Assembly (NCBI GenBank): GCA_021772915.1
Contig: JAJFLB010000032.1
Location: 1-64,000 of the forward strand
Direction: 5' to 3'
DNA: 64,000 bases
Origin: Gammaproteobacteria bacterium
GTDB taxonomy: Bacteria; Pseudomonadota; Gammaproteobacteria; Xanthomonadales; SZUA-36
A program made the translations under genes and the position numbers. A model generated the notes under the pieces. It was given only the letters and a program-made list of their open reading frames with translations, did no database searches and was not told the origin of the DNA. Below, one piece after another: positions 61,607-64,000 of the stretch; position 1 is the stretch's first letter; each line of letters starts with the position of its first letter.

Positions 61607-62548
61607 ATGCAGGTAATGAATTGGGATGACCTACACATCTGTCTGATAGTCGCGCAGGAAGGGTCGGTCACGGCAGCAGCCAAAAAGTTGAACGTCCACC
61701 AAACCACTCTGTCGCGCCGCATCACGGCCCTGGAAAAAAACCTCAATGCTCACTTGTTCGACCGCTCAACTAGCGGCTGGCTGGTCACACCGGTCGGTGA
61801 ATCGGTGATGGCTTTAGCTGAAACAATGGCCGAGCAAGCAATGAGTATTGAGCGACTGGTGCGGATAGACCGACAGGAATTGAGCGGCAAGCTGCGGGTC
61901 ACTGCGCTGGACATCTGCATCCAGCGTCTGCTGTTACCCGGTCTCAATGAGTTTTCGCGACAAAACCCGGAAATTGACATCGAACTGATTGCCTCTGACG
62001 AGACCCTTGACCTGTCTGTGCACGACGCGGACGTCGCGTTTCGTGGCACCAATGAGCCGCCAGCAAACGTGCTCGGCACACACATCGCCGATTTTGCCCA
62101 TGCGGTTTATGCCAGCCACGAATTGTACGCTCGCTACCTGGACGAGCCGGATAGCGTTGGTGGCATCACCTGGTTGGGGGACGGGACCACGGTCCCGCAA
62201 TGGATGCAGCTGAGTTTTCCGAAAATGCCGGTGCGCTACCGTGCGAATTCTCTGGGTGTCGCCTTCAATATGACCAAACAGAGTCTGGGAATTGCGCTGC
62301 TACCTTGCGGTCTGGGCGACACCTCAGCACGTCTGCGGCGAATTCCGATCGACTACAGTGCACCAAGCATGGGTTTCTGGTTGTTATCGCACATCGATCT
62401 GCGCACCACGGCACGCATCCGAATTTTCCGGGATTTCATGCTCGAGGCGATTAAACCCTATGTCCCATTGATCGAAGGAAGACGCGAACGCTTTTACGAA
62501 AATCGACTCGCCGGAGGCCTGGATGATAAACGCCCTGCCCCGTCCTGA
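61607..62548 (+). CDS. LysR family transcriptional regulator
   Basis: 313 aa. The N-terminal winged helix (about 4-65) has LHICLIVAQEGSVTAAAKKL and NVHQTTLSRRITALEKNLNA, the typical HTH. The substrate-binding domain follows, with LRVTALDICIQRLLLPGLNE and IDIELIASDE. The pattern of the effector domain is like LysR proteins of the GcvA/DsdC-type. ATG 61607 is preferred (MQVMNWDDLH) over 61586. The ligand is unknown. Confidence 0.93.
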   Translation: MQVMNWDDLHICLIVAQEGSVTAAAKKLNVHQTTLSRRITALEKNLNAHLFDRSTSGWLVTPVGESVMALAETMAEQAMSIERLVRIDRQELSGKLRVTALDICIQRLLLPGLNEFSRQNPEIDIELIASDETLDLSVHDADVAFRGTNEPPANVLGTHIADFAHAVYASHELYARYLDEPDSVGGITWLGDGTTVPQWMQLSFPKMPVRYRANSLGVAFNMTKQSLGIALLPCGLGDTSARLRRIPIDYSAPSMGFWLLSHIDLRTTARIRIFRDFMLEAIKPYVPLIEGRRERFYENRLAGGLDDKRPAPS

Positions 62549-62685
62549 TAGGACGTTGAGCGGCTGACTTAACCCAATACGTCCAACGAGGGAATTTCAT
62601 CCTTGATTGGCTTAGGATAGAAACTAAATGTGGCTGTCCGGGTTTTCTTCAGGGTTTTCTGCGTACTGTAGTAGGGGTTCCGACT

Positions 62686-62694
62686 TGGTATGAT
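62686..62694 (+). promoter_or_regulatory. Extended -10 element for the FGE-sulfatase-domain gene
   Basis: TGG-TATGAT, about 40 bp before the start codon at 62734. It shares 11 bases with the element at 36599-36609. No clear -35. Confidence 0.4.
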
Positions 62695-62733
62695 GCAAGA
62701 ATTGTCACCTGGGTGGCTTCTGGAGAATACCGG

Positions 62734-63654
62734 ATGAAATCTAAAGAGACATCAGTGACCATACCGATTGCGGCCTATCTGCTGGGTATTGGAGTCGCTG
62801 GCGCGGACACTGTTGGCAAGAACCCCGGCGATGTGTTTCGCGACTGCAAAGAGTGCCCGGAGATGGTGGTCATACCCGCAGGCGACTTCCGTATGGGAGA
62901 TATTGCCGGCGACGGATTTCCTGACGAACTCCCCGTGCATCGGGTGACCATCCCCCAAATCTTTGCTGTTGGTCGCTATGAGGTGACCGTCGGCCAGTTT
63001 CGCGAGTTTGTTGATGAGACGGGTTATCGAACCGATGGAGGGTGTAACGACTGGACCGGTAGTGCCTGGGAATTGGATGGCGCCACGTCCTGGCAAAATC
63101 CTGGCTTCCCACAATCAGATCAACATGCGGTGGGCTGCATGAATTGGAACGACGGACAATCCTATGCGGTTTGGCTGGCGCGTAAGACCGGTCAGAGCTA
63201 CAGATTGCTGAGCGAGACGGAATGGGAGTATGTGCAGCGCGCAGGCACCGGCACGCTGTGGTTTTTTGGCAACGATGAAACGGACCTGTGTCGATACGGG
63301 AATATTCGTGATAATACCTATCGGTCGTATACCGGCAATACACTTGGTGCCCGATGCGACGATGGCAACTACCTCAAGGCACGCGTGGGGAGTTATCAAC
63401 CGAATGGGTTCGGCCTCTATGACCTGATCGGAAACGTTTATGAATGGACTCAGGACTGCTGGAACGACAGCTACTCCGGTGCACCTGCGGACGGGTCCCC
63501 CTGGACAGCCGGTAACTGCAACCGCCACATTCTCCGAGGTGGATCGTGGCCCAGTCAACCAAGGGGTTTGCGTTCTGCTTTCCGCAGAAACTTCGAAACC
63601 GAAAACCGCAGCAACAACTTCGGCTTTCGTATAGCCAGGACGATCAGTCCATAG
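62734..63654 (+). CDS. Formylglycine-generating enzyme (SUMF1)-domain protein, secreted
   Basis: 306 aa with a weak signal peptide (TIPIAAYLLGIGVAGADT). Domain marks: MVVIPAGDFRMGD, VGRYEVTVGQFREFVDETGY, CMNWNDGQSYAVWLARKTGQ, YRLLSETEWEYVQRAGTG, GLYDLIGNVYEWTQDCW, ILRGGSWPSQPRGLRSAF and NNFGFRIAR. These fit the C-type-lectin-like FGE fold. The cysteine pair of true sulfatase-activating enzymes is not evident, so it may be a non-catalytic or other-substrate member. TGGAG precedes ATG 62734. No sulfatase gene is nearby. Confidence 0.85.
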   Translation: MKSKETSVTIPIAAYLLGIGVAGADTVGKNPGDVFRDCKECPEMVVIPAGDFRMGDIAGDGFPDELPVHRVTIPQIFAVGRYEVTVGQFREFVDETGYRTDGGCNDWTGSAWELDGATSWQNPGFPQSDQHAVGCMNWNDGQSYAVWLARKTGQSYRLLSETEWEYVQRAGTGTLWFFGNDETDLCRYGNIRDNTYRSYTGNTLGARCDDGNYLKARVGSYQPNGFGLYDLIGNVYEWTQDCWNDSYSGAPADGSPWTAGNCNRHILRGGSWPSQPRGLRSAFRRNFETENRSNNFGFRIARTISP

Positions 63655-63735
63655 AGCGGAGGGATGCAATGACCAAGAAACCATCCACTGTGGTTGATGC
63701 CCAGGGTAATCATAAGTCCACACGCGGGCGGGCGA

Positions 63736-63843
63736 TCTGACAAGAGCCGGGATCGCTTGTTCATGCTGGTGCAGGAAAACCTGAGGCGCTACGTAGCCGG
63801 TGAGCCGATGCTGTCCGTGGTTAATATTGAGCGCGGTTACTAA
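63736..63843 (+). pseudogene. C-terminal remnant of a D-2-hydroxyacid dehydrogenase
   Basis: The frame encodes about 35 residues, SRDRLFMLVQENLRRYVAGE and then PMLSVVNIERGY before a TAA. This is the typical tail of NAD-dependent D-2-hydroxyacid dehydrogenases (helix ENLRRYVAGE and the V-D/N-x-E-R-GY end). Nothing upstream matches the rest of such an enzyme, and a short frame at 63669-63740 (23 codons) in another phase overlaps its start. It is therefore a broken gene end next to the GntR start. Confidence 0.65.
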
Positions 63844-63909
63844 TTTCTGATCCCTTTATTGGAAATAGCGATTTTTGATGATTGTATGTTTGTATGATAC
63901 TTTAAGTCA

Positions 63910-64000
63910 ATGCTTGTCATCGATTTACATTCTGCGATCCCTCTAAATGACCAGATCACTGCAGGTTTGCGTCTGGCGATCGCGCGAGGCATCGTCGAGC
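63910..64000 (+). CDS. GntR family regulator, N-terminus only (cut by window end)
   Basis: The frame from ATG 63910 reads LVIDLHSAIPLNDQITAGLR then LAIARGIVE up to the last base. This is the start of a GntR winged helix of the YtrA type (residue pattern D.hS.hPl.dQI...lr.aIa.G). The rest lies beyond the window. A possible -10 TATGAT lies at 63893-63898. Confidence 0.55.
   Translation, partial: MLVIDLHSAIPLNDQITAGLRLAIARGIVE

Overview
The window looks like chromosomal DNA from a free-living gammaproteobacterium. Several small genes are close relatives of E. coli genes: trhP/yegQ, ybiI, ygbA, yjbQ, selO. Around them sit families typical of uncultured marine or sediment Gammaproteobacteria: DUF885 peptidases, secreted amidohydrolase, M1/S9/M14/M48 peptidases, TonB-dependent receptor, multihaem cytochromes. 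A Woeseiales-like source would fit, but that is inference. GC appears slightly above 50% by eye. I saw no rRNA, tRNA, CRISPR array, transposase or phage structural gene.

Layout. 1-7.4 kb: two paralogous hybrid histidine kinases (the first cut by the left edge) flank trhP and a PPK2 polyphosphate kinase. 7.7-18.9 kb: housekeeping and envelope genes, including a HAD phosphatase, CNNM/CBS protein, S1 RNA-binding protein, DoxX, BepA-like M48 protease, MAPEG protein, ybiI, a MaoC hydratase, selO and an S9 peptidase. 19.0-29.4 kb: a tight seven-gene minus-strand redox operon. 29.6-34.4 kb: a secreted protein, a broken polyferredoxin, a pair of deoxynucleoside kinases, an AlaX-type editing protein and a DNA glycosylase. 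34.4-44.1 kb: a UvrD-like helicase, an amidohydrolase, an M1 peptidase operon, a SIMPL protein, an e(P4)-type phosphatase, a GFA protein and an alpha/beta hydrolase. 44.2-50.5 kb: yjbQ, ygbA, an M14 carboxypeptidase operon, a DMT exporter, a GNAT and an acyl-CoA dehydrogenase. 50.7-64 kb: two DUF885 lipoproteins, a cupin-SDR-SnoaL operon divergent from a TonB-dependent receptor, small secreted proteins, a LysR regulator, an FGE-sulfatase-domain protein, a dehydrogenase remnant and the start of a GntR regulator.

The most striking region is the redox operon. In transcription order it encodes a pentahaem cytochrome, an outer-membrane beta-barrel, a membrane-anchored FAD/NAD/2Fe-2S reductase, a tetrahaem cytochrome, a fusion of two cyclic-nucleotide-binding domains to a four-cluster ferredoxin, a probable dihaem cytochrome b and a decahaem cytochrome. 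The decahaem protein carries a cytoplasmic duplicated Cys-rich module. Together this is 19 c-type haem sites plus flavin, Fe-S and probable b haems. The parts could carry electrons from cytoplasmic NAD(P)H across the inner membrane to periplasmic or surface cytochromes. The set does not match MtrCAB, Pio, Nrf, Mcc or HAO systems as I know them. The terminal acceptor is unknown.
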